From Lachnospiraceae bacterium (GTDB lineage: Bacteria > Bacillota > Clostridia > Lachnospirales > Lachnospiraceae), in contig JAGANL010000013.1 of the NCBI GenBank assembly GCA_017624235.1, forward strand, positions 62,001-126,000: a DNA stretch of 64,000 bases. Reading direction: 5' to 3'. Position numbers and translations under genes: made by a program. A model generated the notes under the pieces. That model was not told where the DNA came from, made no database searches, and worked only from the letters and a program-made list of their open reading frames with translations. Within the stretch, counting starts at the first letter, position 1. Each line of letters begins with the position of its first letter. Positions 55,776-64,000 of this stretch are shown piece by piece.

Positions 55776-56968
55776 TCCGTCCTCTCCATCGTCTCTCCGT
55801 TCAGCAGCATATCCAAAGTCGGCGAAACATGCAGCATTTCCATCAGATGTCTTATCTCCTCTTTTTCTGCCATTCTCTCTCTCTTTTTGACTGCCCTGAG
55901 CAGAATATTCTTCGGAGTATGTTCCATATCAATAAATTCCAATATCTGTGTTTCATATCCCATCTGCTCCAGCAGATTGGCCCGCAGTCCATCCGTAACC
56001 AGCGCAGACATCCTCTCACGAAGCAGTCCGTATTTGAGGATGGGGGACAGCTCTTCACAGGAAATCTGCCTGTTAAGCTCATGCTGGCAGCACGGTACCG
56101 ACAGAATCACCGAAGCCCCCCAGCAAACTGCCTTTTGAAGCGCATAATCGGTTGCTGTGTCGCAGGCATGCAGGGTCACAACCATATCTACCTGATCCTC
56201 TCCCTCAAAGGTACTGATATCTCCGCGAATAAAGGTAAGCCCAGTATATCCGTATTTGTCCTTCAGAGCATTGCAGGTGCGAATCACATCCTCCTTCAGA
56301 TCCAGTCCGGTAATACGGACATCCAGACCCTGCAGCTCCTTCAGATAGTAGTACATCGCAAAAGTCAGATAGGATTTTCCACATCCGAAATCAATAATAT
56401 GAATGGTACGCTCCTTAGGAAGTATAGGCATAATATCTTCAATAAATTCCAGAAAACGGTTGATCTGTTTAAATTTATCATATTTCTGACGTATGATGTG
56501 TCCCTCTGCGTTCTGTACGCCCAAATCCATCAGAAAACCGACCGGTATACCCTCCTTGAGAATATAATGTTTGACACGGTTATGGGACAGCTGCGGCCTT
56601 CTGATTTCATGTCCCGCAGCCTTTTCCCCTCCTGTCTCCGCTGCATTCAGCCTTTTCTTCTTCAAGGTGACCTTTCCCTTTTTACTGATTAGGACAGTAG
56701 CCTGAAGCTCTGCAGTCTGCATCTCCATCTGTTTAAACTCTGTTTCCAGACTCTTTAAAACAGCCTGCACGGTTTCCTCTACCGACAGATTCCTGTGAAA
56801 TACCTTTGGCCCTACAAAGCGGCTTTCCTGAAACAGCAATTCTCCTTTCAGTATCACAGGGCGAATCCTCGCCTTGGATGCCTCGCTCTGGCTTCGCGGA
56901 TTGCTCAGTATGATCTGATATAAATTTTTTCCAATTCCTTCTTTCAGGACTGTCCTGATCTGTTCCAT
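55772..56968 (-). CDS. SAM-dependent methyltransferase (class I, GSTCD-like)
   Basis: 398 residues from ATG 56968 (AGAGGA 6 bp upstream); a GTG 33 bp earlier is possible. N-terminal ~150 residues unassigned; SAM fold with IHIIDFGCGKSYLTFAMYYY (motif I), ITGLDLKEDVIRTCNALKDK, FIRGDIS and VDMVVTLHACDTATDYALQK, VILSVPCCQHELNRQI. Family members are predicted RNA or small-molecule methyltransferases; substrate not known. Translationally coupled with the C39-like gene. Confidence 0.85.
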   Translation of the reverse strand: MEQIRTVLKEGIGKNLYQIILSNPRSQSEASKARIRPVILKGELLFQESRFVGPKVFHRNLSVEETVQAVLKSLETEFKQMEMQTAELQATVLISKKGKVTLKKKRLNAAETGGEKAAGHEIRRPQLSHNRVKHYILKEGIPVGFLMDLGVQNAEGHIIRQKYDKFKQINRFLEFIEDIMPILPKERTIHIIDFGCGKSYLTFAMYYYLKELQGLDVRITGLDLKEDVIRTCNALKDKYGYTGLTFIRGDISTFEGEDQVDMVVTLHACDTATDYALQKAVCWGASVILSVPCCQHELNRQISCEELSPILKYGLLRERMSALVTDGLRANLLEQMGYETQILEFIDMEHTPKNILLRAVKKRERMAEKEEIRHLMEMLHVSPTLDMLLNGETMERTE

Positions 56969-57053
56969 ATAATCCTCTGTACTCCTCTGATTTCCTCTCA
57001 CACTAACACTTTACAATGTTCAGATTCACGCTTCAAGTAAAATTTCTCTGTAT

Positions 57054-57082
57054 ATTATAATCGCTTGACAGCAGCATTTCAA
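57054..57082 (-). promoter_or_regulatory. Promoter of the methyltransferase unit
   Basis: TTGAAA (57082-57077), 17 bp, TATAAT (57059-57054) on the minus strand, 86 bp before the start codon and 39 bp outside repeat copy 2. Confidence 0.7.
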
Positions 57083-57120
57083 CTTTGTTATCCATACGCC
57101 AAATTTCCGGCATGGCATTT

Positions 57121-57394
57121 CAGTCCACACCCGTCTCAGCCCTCCCCGGCTCTGCCGCATGGAAAATTTCGGAACGACATTCGGACTGGAGTTTTCTAAA
57201 TGGAGCTGGAAAATATGAACCCCGACTGGGCCGGATTCCATGCACCTCCCTGTGCAGGGAATCCTGAAATCGGCATCCTTGCCGATTTCTCCCTATGACT
57301 TTGAATGCTCCATTAAGAAAACGCTCAGTCCTGCTGTATGTTCCGAAATTTTCCATGCGGCAGAGCCGGGGAGGGCTGAGACGGGTGTGAACTG
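57121..57394. repeat. Near-palindromic repeat element, copy 2 (274 bp)
   Basis: Outer 55 bp arms (57121-57175 and 57340-57394) are complementary with a single mismatch; inner parts pair less well (GGACTGGA.GTTTTCT with its partner). The centre, on the opposite strand to copy 1, has GGATTCC...GGAATCC with CCCTGTGCAGGG and a hairpin ATCGGCA/TGCCGAT. The arms end CAGT.CACACCC, close to CAGTTCGCCCC of copy 1. No open frame of note. It fills the gap 56969-57410 with the promoter at 57054. Confidence 0.88.
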
Positions 57395-57410
57395 AAAAGA
57401 AACTGCCCGG

Positions 57411-57797
57411 CTAAAAATTTATAAAACCTCGATTATGTGTATGTCTCCGTTTATAGATTTCATAAAACAGAAGTATCTGTATCATATCCGAAATCCACTC
57501 CCATTTTTCCTCCGAAACATCTCCAGGATTGTTCTGCATCTCCTCTTGTTTGAGGATACGGAAAATGCTTTCGCTCATGCGATACAGCGTCCAGCGGTCC
57601 GGATATTCATCATATATGACACTTCCGTCATAATCCATCTTATCCAGAATAGCCGCAATTCTTCTCTGGTATCGTTTGGCCTCATTCGGGTACATCTGCT
57701 GTAAATATTCCAGGTCCCGCATCACCGTATCCTCTCTCTGATAATACATAGGCAAAGGATAGGTCATATAAAAGGGTAATATTTTGTGCTGATCCAT
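57411..57797 (-). CDS. Hypothetical protein, helical
   Basis: 128 residues: MDQHKILPFYMTYPLPMYYQ then DLEYLQQMYPNEAKRYQRRI, and MIQILLFYEIYKRRHTHNRG near the end. No signal peptide or clear membrane segment. Not recognised. ATG 57797 after AAAAAGGGAGCTGCC. It is 49 bp downstream of the membrane coiled-coil gene and probably shares its transcript. Confidence 0.72.
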   Translation of the reverse strand: MDQHKILPFYMTYPLPMYYQREDTVMRDLEYLQQMYPNEAKRYQRRIAAILDKMDYDGSVIYDEYPDRWTLYRMSESIFRILKQEEMQNNPGDVSEEKWEWISDMIQILLFYEIYKRRHTHNRGFINF

Positions 57798-57846
57798 ATT
57801 GGCAGCTCCCTTTTTTTCCTAGTATATGTTCCAGATACCAAAAAGG

Positions 57847-59616
57847 TTATTCCACGGTAGCCACAGGCTCTTCTGCCGCGTCCGTTTCTCCTGCCATGTC
57901 CTCTGTTTCTGACTCTTCTAAGGTATCCGTTTCTTCTTTCACATCTTCCTCTTCTTTCGTATCAGAAATTTCCTCCGCATTTGTTTCGTCTGCCACCGCA
58001 ACTTCCGTTTTTCCTGTCTTTTGTTCGGATGCCGTAGCTTCCTCCTTTTCCGCACATTCCTCCACAGACATTTCTTCCGGCAGCGTTTCCGTTTCCTCTA
58101 TTTCTTCCACTACCATAGACTTCTCCGGCACGTCTGGTTTCAGCAGGAAGCTCCTGGCTGACATGGCTCCGGCAGGACTGCAATACATCAGATACATCTG
58201 AATGTTTTCAAAACCTCCTCCATAGCCGGAATGCCCCTTCTTTCCCTTTTCCTCCAGAACATAGGTCGTATAGCTGAACTGATCCCCCTTTTCCACGCTG
58301 ACCGGTAGAATACAGACATGCAGCGGTGAGCTGCTGCCAAGACCGACAACGATTCCTTCCTGGGTACCCGTTCCCCAGATGCTTTTCCCGTTCTGGAGCA
58401 CATCCGCAGAATAACGGTATTTCTCACCGGTACCGGTATCATTCACATGAAACTTAAAAATTCCAATCAGATATGCCGAACCAGCTGTCTCTGCCTTTCC
58501 GGGCAGGCTCTGTACCTGTATACTGCCATCAGCCTGTCCCTGCCTGTAGCATTGCTCTGCCAGCCTTCGGATATGCTCTGCCATGGTCTGAAATTCTGCA
58601 TCCTTCTGTGTTATGACGCCCTTGTCAGTAATGGCGGATGCAATCGCAGCTTTTCCATTACTGACTGATTGAAAAACCTCTGTCATCGTCTGTTCATTCC
58701 GTTCCATCCTGCCTGTCAGTTCCCCAATCTGTTGCAGCATCCAGTCCTTTAATTCCGTAAGCTTCATCCCCTGCAGCCTGTCCTGTTCGGAAAGCTGCTC
58801 TGTCAGTTTTGCTTCTGTCTCTGCAAGCCGGCCGTTCATTAGTGCCACTGTCTCCGTAAACCGGTCATTCATTTGCGACACAGCCTCCGTAAGCTGCTGT
58901 GACAGACCGGAAGCCATCTCCGTAAGCTGAATCGTCAGTCGTTTATCTGTCTCCGTAAGCCGCGCAGACATATTACCGTCCTGCTCCTTCTGGCTGCTTT
59001 GCAGATTTTCAATTTCCTTACTGTGTACCCGTATCTGCTCGGAAAGCTTTTCCTTCAAGGAAACCACTTCCTTCGCCAGTTCTCCGTTAAATTCCTTTTT
59101 CATCTCTGTCAGCATGGTATGCAGCCTGTTTATGTCCTGCTCGTTCTTTTTCACATACTGCTGATACATGCTGCTCACCTGTGCAAGCAGCTCCTCCTGG
59201 CTCTGCGACCTCTGTTCAAATGTCTTTAAGATTGCATCTACGATTTTCTGCAGCTGTGCCTGAGATACCTGCCCCTCCATCCTTTTCAGAAAGCTTTCCT
59301 CTATCTCAGTCCTCAGCTTCTGTGCCGCCTCCTCAGTGAAGCCCCCCTCGTATGCAGCCTGCTGCGTCTCCAGCAGTTCCTTCACTCTTTTTAAAATTTC
59401 CTGATACAATTCCTCCTTCTGTTCGTCACTCAGACCATAGCCTTCCAAAATACCTTCAATCTGCTGTTTAGTCTGTGCGGACACCTTTCCGGCTCCATAA
59501 TTGGCTCCAAAAATTCCTGCCGTCAGAACAAGTCCGATCAATACGATCATTCCGACTGCCACGACCGCCTTAATGGCATCCCCTACTATCTGCCTGCGCA
59601 TTTCCCCTGTTTCCAT
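57847..59616 (-). CDS. Membrane-anchored coiled-coil protein with phage-tail-fibre-like motif
   Basis: 589 residues from ATG 59616 (GGGGAAGGAG upstream). One membrane segment at ~17-40 (VVAVGMIVLIGLVLTAGIFG), a long coiled coil to ~330 with repeated LTE..V-type heptads, then VSNGKAAIASAITDKGVITQ followed by KDAEFQTMAEHIRRLAEQCY, which resembles the G-K-x-x-IAxAIT-KGV-T-x-xxF-x-TMAxxI motif of phage tail proteins. A beta-rich domain (~370-480) and a Glu/Thr-rich acidic tail follow. Outside the CIS locus; function unknown. Confidence 0.78.
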   Translation of the reverse strand: METGEMRRQIVGDAIKAVVAVGMIVLIGLVLTAGIFGANYGAGKVSAQTKQQIEGILEGYGLSDEQKEELYQEILKRVKELLETQQAAYEGGFTEEAAQKLRTEIEESFLKRMEGQVSQAQLQKIVDAILKTFEQRSQSQEELLAQVSSMYQQYVKKNEQDINRLHTMLTEMKKEFNGELAKEVVSLKEKLSEQIRVHSKEIENLQSSQKEQDGNMSARLTETDKRLTIQLTEMASGLSQQLTEAVSQMNDRFTETVALMNGRLAETEAKLTEQLSEQDRLQGMKLTELKDWMLQQIGELTGRMERNEQTMTEVFQSVSNGKAAIASAITDKGVITQKDAEFQTMAEHIRRLAEQCYRQGQADGSIQVQSLPGKAETAGSAYLIGIFKFHVNDTGTGEKYRYSADVLQNGKSIWGTGTQEGIVVGLGSSSPLHVCILPVSVEKGDQFSYTTYVLEEKGKKGHSGYGGGFENIQMYLMYCSPAGAMSARSFLLKPDVPEKSMVVEEIEETETLPEEMSVEECAEKEEATASEQKTGKTEVAVADETNAEEISDTKEEEDVKEETDTLEESETEDMAGETDAAEEPVATVE

Positions 59617-59720
59617 GCAAAAACTCCTTCCCCATAACAATTCATTCCTTTGGTAAAATTGGAGACTCTCCCTGAGCATCTGATGATGCGAACATGTTCT
59701 TTAGATTTATCGATAGAGCT

Positions 59721-59749
59721 ATTGTAAGCGATGTGCCGTTCTACTTCAA
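59721..59749 (-). promoter_or_regulatory. Promoter of the membrane coiled-coil gene
   Basis: TTGAAG (59749-59744), 17 bp, TACAAT (59726-59721) on the minus strand, ~105 bp before the start codon. Confidence 0.65.
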
Positions 59750-59799
59750 CTCTTTTTTCTTCGTCAAACCTGACAAATTTTCGCATTTCCGTCAATCAC

Positions 59800-59836
59800 A
59801 AAATCCCTTGTAAGTCTTTTGCTTACAAGGGATTTT
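59800..59836. terminator. Terminator of the atp operon
   Basis: Perfect 15-bp stem AAAATCCCTTGTAAG / CTTACAAGGGATTTT with a 7-nt loop, after atpC. Confidence 0.88.
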
Positions 59837-59863
59837 CATGTCAAAAACTTTATTTCGTTTATT

Positions 59864-60259
59864 CTATTTCAGGACCTCAATACGTGCCATAGCCCTATGC
59901 AGAGCTGTCTCTGCACGCGCAACATCCGTCTCCGGCGTGCGGCTTGTCAGACGCCCTTCGGCTCTTTCCCTAGCCGCTTCGGCGCGCTCCTTGTCAATTT
60001 CCTCCGGCCACTCAATGATCTCAGCCAAAATAGTGACCCCATCCTGCAGGATTTCAGCAAAGCCCGAATGAAGAGCTGCTTCCCTCTGTCCATCCTCCTG
60101 TGTGATTGTCAGGACTCCGGGAGCCACGATCACCGTAGTCGGTACGTGGTTCGGATAGATACCGATTTCGCCCTCTGTCGTATTGAACTCTACCATCTCT
60201 ACAGGTTCCTCAAAGAACACGCGGTCCGGTGTGATGATTCTGAGTGTAAATGGTTCCAT
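59864..60259 (-). CDS. atpC: ATP synthase F1 epsilon subunit
   Basis: 131 residues. MEPFTLRIITPDRVFFEEPV, EGEIGIYPNHVPTTVIVAPG and HSGFAEILQDGVTILAEIIE are the beta-sandwich, and EEIDKERAEAARERAEGRLT is the C-terminal helical hairpin. Part of the F1 central stalk. Last gene of the atp operon, 14 bp after atpD. Confidence 0.96.
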   Translation of the reverse strand: MEPFTLRIITPDRVFFEEPVEMVEFNTTEGEIGIYPNHVPTTVIVAPGVLTITQEDGQREAALHSGFAEILQDGVTILAEIIEWPEEIDKERAEAARERAEGRLTSRTPETDVARAETALHRAMARIEVLK

Positions 60260-60273
60260 TTTTCACCCTCCCT

Positions 60274-61668
<1,395 letters not shown>

Positions 61669-61686
61669 TTACTAAGTTCCTTTCTG

Positions 61687-62565
61687 TTACGAAATCGCCT
61701 CTGCTCCGGCGATAATTTCTGTTAATTCCTGCGTAATGGAGCCCTGTCGTGCTCTGTTATACTGAAGCTCAAGGCTTCCGATCATTTCCTCAGCATTGCT
61801 TGTCGCAGAGTCCATAGCCTGCATTCTCGCACCGTTTTCACTGGCAACTGACTCAATCATACCGCCGTAAATCAGACTGGTAACATATTTCGGTATAATC
61901 ATATCCAGAGCCTCTTCCTCTTGCGGCTCGAAATTCATAGGTGCACGATTGTCCGCGCCCTTTCCTTCCCTGCCGTTTTCTGCCTGCTCTTCCGGTGCTG
62001 CTTCTACCGGAAGAAGCCTGATCAGCTTCGGCTCATGGCTGACGGTATTTTTAAATGCGGTATATGCAAGATAGATCTCGCCAATCTCGCCATCCGTAAA
62101 TGCCTTCAGCACCTGTGCACTGATGCGCATGGCATCCGCATAGGCCGGCTCCTCGATCACATCGGAATAGTCCTCTTTGATCGTATAACCGTAGCGGTGC
62201 AGTGTATCCTTACCCTTTTTACCGATTGCATAGATATCCAGCTCTTCCTTTTTGAGTTCTCCTCTTGTAATCAGCTTGATGATATTGGAGTTATAGCCGC
62301 CAGCCAGACCTCTGTTTGAGGTAATGACGATTACGGCCTTTCTCTCCGATGCACCGGCACGCAGATAGGGATGATTGATCGTGCCTGCTTTGGCAAGCAT
62401 AGAGCCTACGGTTTCATACATACAGGAAAAATAGTTCCTGGAACGCTCCGCATTGCCCTTTGCTCTCTGCAGCTTGACCGTAGAAACGAGCTTCATTGCT
62501 TTCGTAATCTGCTGGGTACTCTGAATACTGCTCTTACGCCTTTTTATGTCTCTCATCGAGGCCAT
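61687..62565 (-). CDS. atpG: ATP synthase F1 gamma subunit
   Basis: 292 residues. N-terminal MASMRDIKRRKSSIQSTQQI then TKAMKLVSTVKLQRAK, and the C-terminal ASENGARMQAMDSATSNAEE followed by YNRARQGSITQELTEIIAGA are diagnostic for gamma. Rotor shaft of F1. A short Gly/Glu-rich insert (~195-215, EEQAENGREGKGADNRAPMN) is somewhat unusual. Confidence 0.97.
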   Translation of the reverse strand: MASMRDIKRRKSSIQSTQQITKAMKLVSTVKLQRAKGNAERSRNYFSCMYETVGSMLAKAGTINHPYLRAGASERKAVIVITSNRGLAGGYNSNIIKLITRGELKKEELDIYAIGKKGKDTLHRYGYTIKEDYSDVIEEPAYADAMRISAQVLKAFTDGEIGEIYLAYTAFKNTVSHEPKLIRLLPVEAAPEEQAENGREGKGADNRAPMNFEPQEEEALDMIIPKYVTSLIYGGMIESVASENGARMQAMDSATSNAEEMIGSLELQYNRARQGSITQELTEIIAGAEAIS

Positions 62566-62625
62566 AGCATTTCACCCTTTCCGGCGACTTCGTTCCGTTT
62601 CGGTCCCGATTGGGAGCGAAACACT

Positions 62626-64000
62626 TTATTGGAAGCCGTCCTTAAACTCCTTGATTGCTTTCTGCAACTTACTCTCTGTTTCCTCGGAAATCACTTTTTC
62701 TGTCTTGATTGCAGCCGGAATTTCCGGATATTTCGTATCGAGGAACTCAAACAGCTCCTGCTCAAATCTGGTAATATCCTCTACTGCTACATCCAGCAGA
62801 TATTTATTGGTAGCCACATAAATAATGATAACCTGATACTCTACCGGCATCGGCTTATACTGCGGCTGTTTTAAAATTTCTTTGATTCTTTCACCCTGCG
62901 CCAGCTTCTCCTTGGTATCGGCATCCAGCTCGGAACCAAACTGCGCAAAGGCTGCCAGCTCTCTGTACTGTGCCAGCTCTACACGGATCGGGGCCGCAAT
63001 CTTCTTCATGGCCTTGATTTGTGCCGCACCACCAACACGGGATACGGAAAGACCTGCATTTACTGCCGGGCGGAAGCCTGCATTAAACATCTCTGTCTCC
63101 AGATAAATCTGACCGTCTGTAATGGAAATGACGTTGGTCGGAATATATGCAGATACGTCACCTGCCTGCGTCTCGATGATCGGAAGAGCCGTTAAGGAGC
63201 CTCCGCCGTATTCATCGCTCATACGTGCTGCTCTTTCCAGCAGTCTCGAATGCAGATAGAAAACATCACCCGGATAAGCCTCACGGCCTGGCGGACGTCT
63301 GAGCAGCAGGGAGAGTGTACGGTAAGCCGTTGCATGCTTGCTCAAATCATCATAAACAACGAGTACATCCTCGCCATTCTCCATCCACTCTTCACCGATT
63401 GCACAGCCGGCATACGGTGCAATGTACTGCAGGGGTGCCAGCTCACTTGCGGTAGAAGCAACCACCGTCGTATAGCTCATAGCCCCGAACTCTTCCAATG
63501 TCTTTACGATGGACGCTACGGTAGAAGCCTTCTGACCGATCGCCACATAAATACATTTCACATTCTGGCCCTTCTGGTTGATGATGGTATCGATTGCAAT
63601 CGCAGTCTTTCCGGTCTGTCTGTCGCCGATGATCAGCTCACGCTGTCCCCGTCCGATCGGAACCATGGAATCGATTGCCTTGATACCTGTCTGTAACGGC
63701 GTATCTACGGATTTTCTTGTGATAACGCCGGAAGCAACTCTTTCGATTTTACGATATTTTTCAGTCTGAATCGGCCCCTTGCCGTCAATCGGCTGTCCCA
63801 GGGCATTTACGACACGGCCAAGCATGGCATCGCCTACCGGAACCTCAACCACTCGTCCCGTGGTCTTTACGGTATCACCCTCATTGATATTTTTCTGGCT
63901 GCCTAAAAGTACGACACCCACATTATCTTCCTCAAGGTTTAATACCATTCCGTAGACTTCGCCGGGGAACTCTAAAAGCTCTCCCTGCATTGCGTTCTCC
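62626..64000 (-). CDS. atpA: ATP synthase F1 alpha subunit (partial, 5' end outside window)
   Basis: 458 codons visible; the frame stays open through base 64000 ([20 protein letters not shown]), so the start lies beyond the window and about 45 residues are missing. P-loop [40 protein letters not shown] with [20 protein letters not shown], and the alpha-specific [20 protein letters not shown]. Non-catalytic nucleotide-binding subunit. Confidence 0.98.
   Translation of the reverse strand, partial: ENAMQGELLEFPGEVYGMVLNLEEDNVGVVLLGSQKNINEGDTVKTTGRVVEVPVGDAMLGRVVNALGQPIDGKGPIQTEKYRKIERVASGVITRKSVDTPLQTGIKAIDSMVPIGRGQRELIIGDRQTGKTAIAIDTIINQKGQNVKCIYVAIGQKASTVASIVKTLEEFGAMSYTTVVASTASELAPLQYIAPYAGCAIGEEWMENGEDVLVVYDDLSKHATAYRTLSLLLRRPPGREAYPGDVFYLHSRLLERAARMSDEYGGGSLTALPIIETQAGDVSAYIPTNVISITDGQIYLETEMFNAGFRPAVNAGLSVSRVGGAAQIKAMKKIAAPIRVELAQYRELAAFAQFGSELDADTKEKLAQGERIKEILKQPQYKPMPVEYQVIIIYVATNKYLLDVAVEDITRFEQELFEFLDTKYPEIPAAIKTEKVISEETESKLQKAIKEFKDGFQ

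Overview
The window looks like a chromosomal segment of a Gram-positive gut Clostridium relative, most likely a Lachnospiraceae member. This rests on protein character and gene pairings: glgC/glgD, a DnaD-family protein followed by a DnaI/DnaC-type loader and a long-form prs, spoVT and spoVG, T-box and preQ1 regulation, and strong AGGAGG ribosome binding sites. The genus is not determined.

Positions 1-23070 (minus strand) hold one long operon for a contractile injection system (CIS) of the phage-tail/eCIS class. In transcription order it starts with an eCIS-type accessory protein and a block of membrane or secreted proteins: a pseudokinase-like protein, a degenerate nucleotidyl-cyclase-like sensor, a MORN-repeat protein, a secreted TolC-like protein and a membrane-anchored coiled-coil protein. 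The particle genes follow: PAAR-like DUF4280, sheath, tube, a tail-assembly-chaperone-like gene with an apparent -1 frameshift extension, a second tube, a large unknown Glu/Gln-rich protein, two CIS_tube adaptors, gp27-like hub, gp5-like spike, gp25-like wedge and a baseplate-J protein cut by the window edge. ATPase, cap, tape measure and fibre genes are not visible and may lie beyond position 1.

A divergent LytTR regulator (23319-24116) and a small operon (HATPase protein plus SH3 lipoprotein, 24284-25958) follow. The CIS operon and this small operon have matching promoters: two direct repeats 21 bp apart, 4 bp from a -35 box with 17-bp spacing to TATAAT. I infer that the LytTR protein controls both, so the system probably extends from 1 to about 25958.

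From 26029 the window is mostly housekeeping: ileS (type 2, T-box controlled), a CPBP protease, pncB, spoVT, a hybrid histidine kinase, a remnant of a TrpB-like gene behind a PTS EIICBA gene, mfd-pth-spoVG, glgC-glgD, murC, a DnaD-like/DnaI-like/prs cluster with DnaA-box-like 9-mers upstream, preQ1-controlled queT, a chemotaxis receptor, a membrane protein with a degenerate C39-like domain, a methyltransferase, a membrane coiled-coil protein with a tail-fibre-like motif, and the end of the ATP synthase operon (atpA partial, atpG, atpD, atpC). Two copies of a roughly 280-bp near-palindromic element lie at 38509-38798 and 57121-57394. No tRNA, rRNA or CRISPR array was seen.
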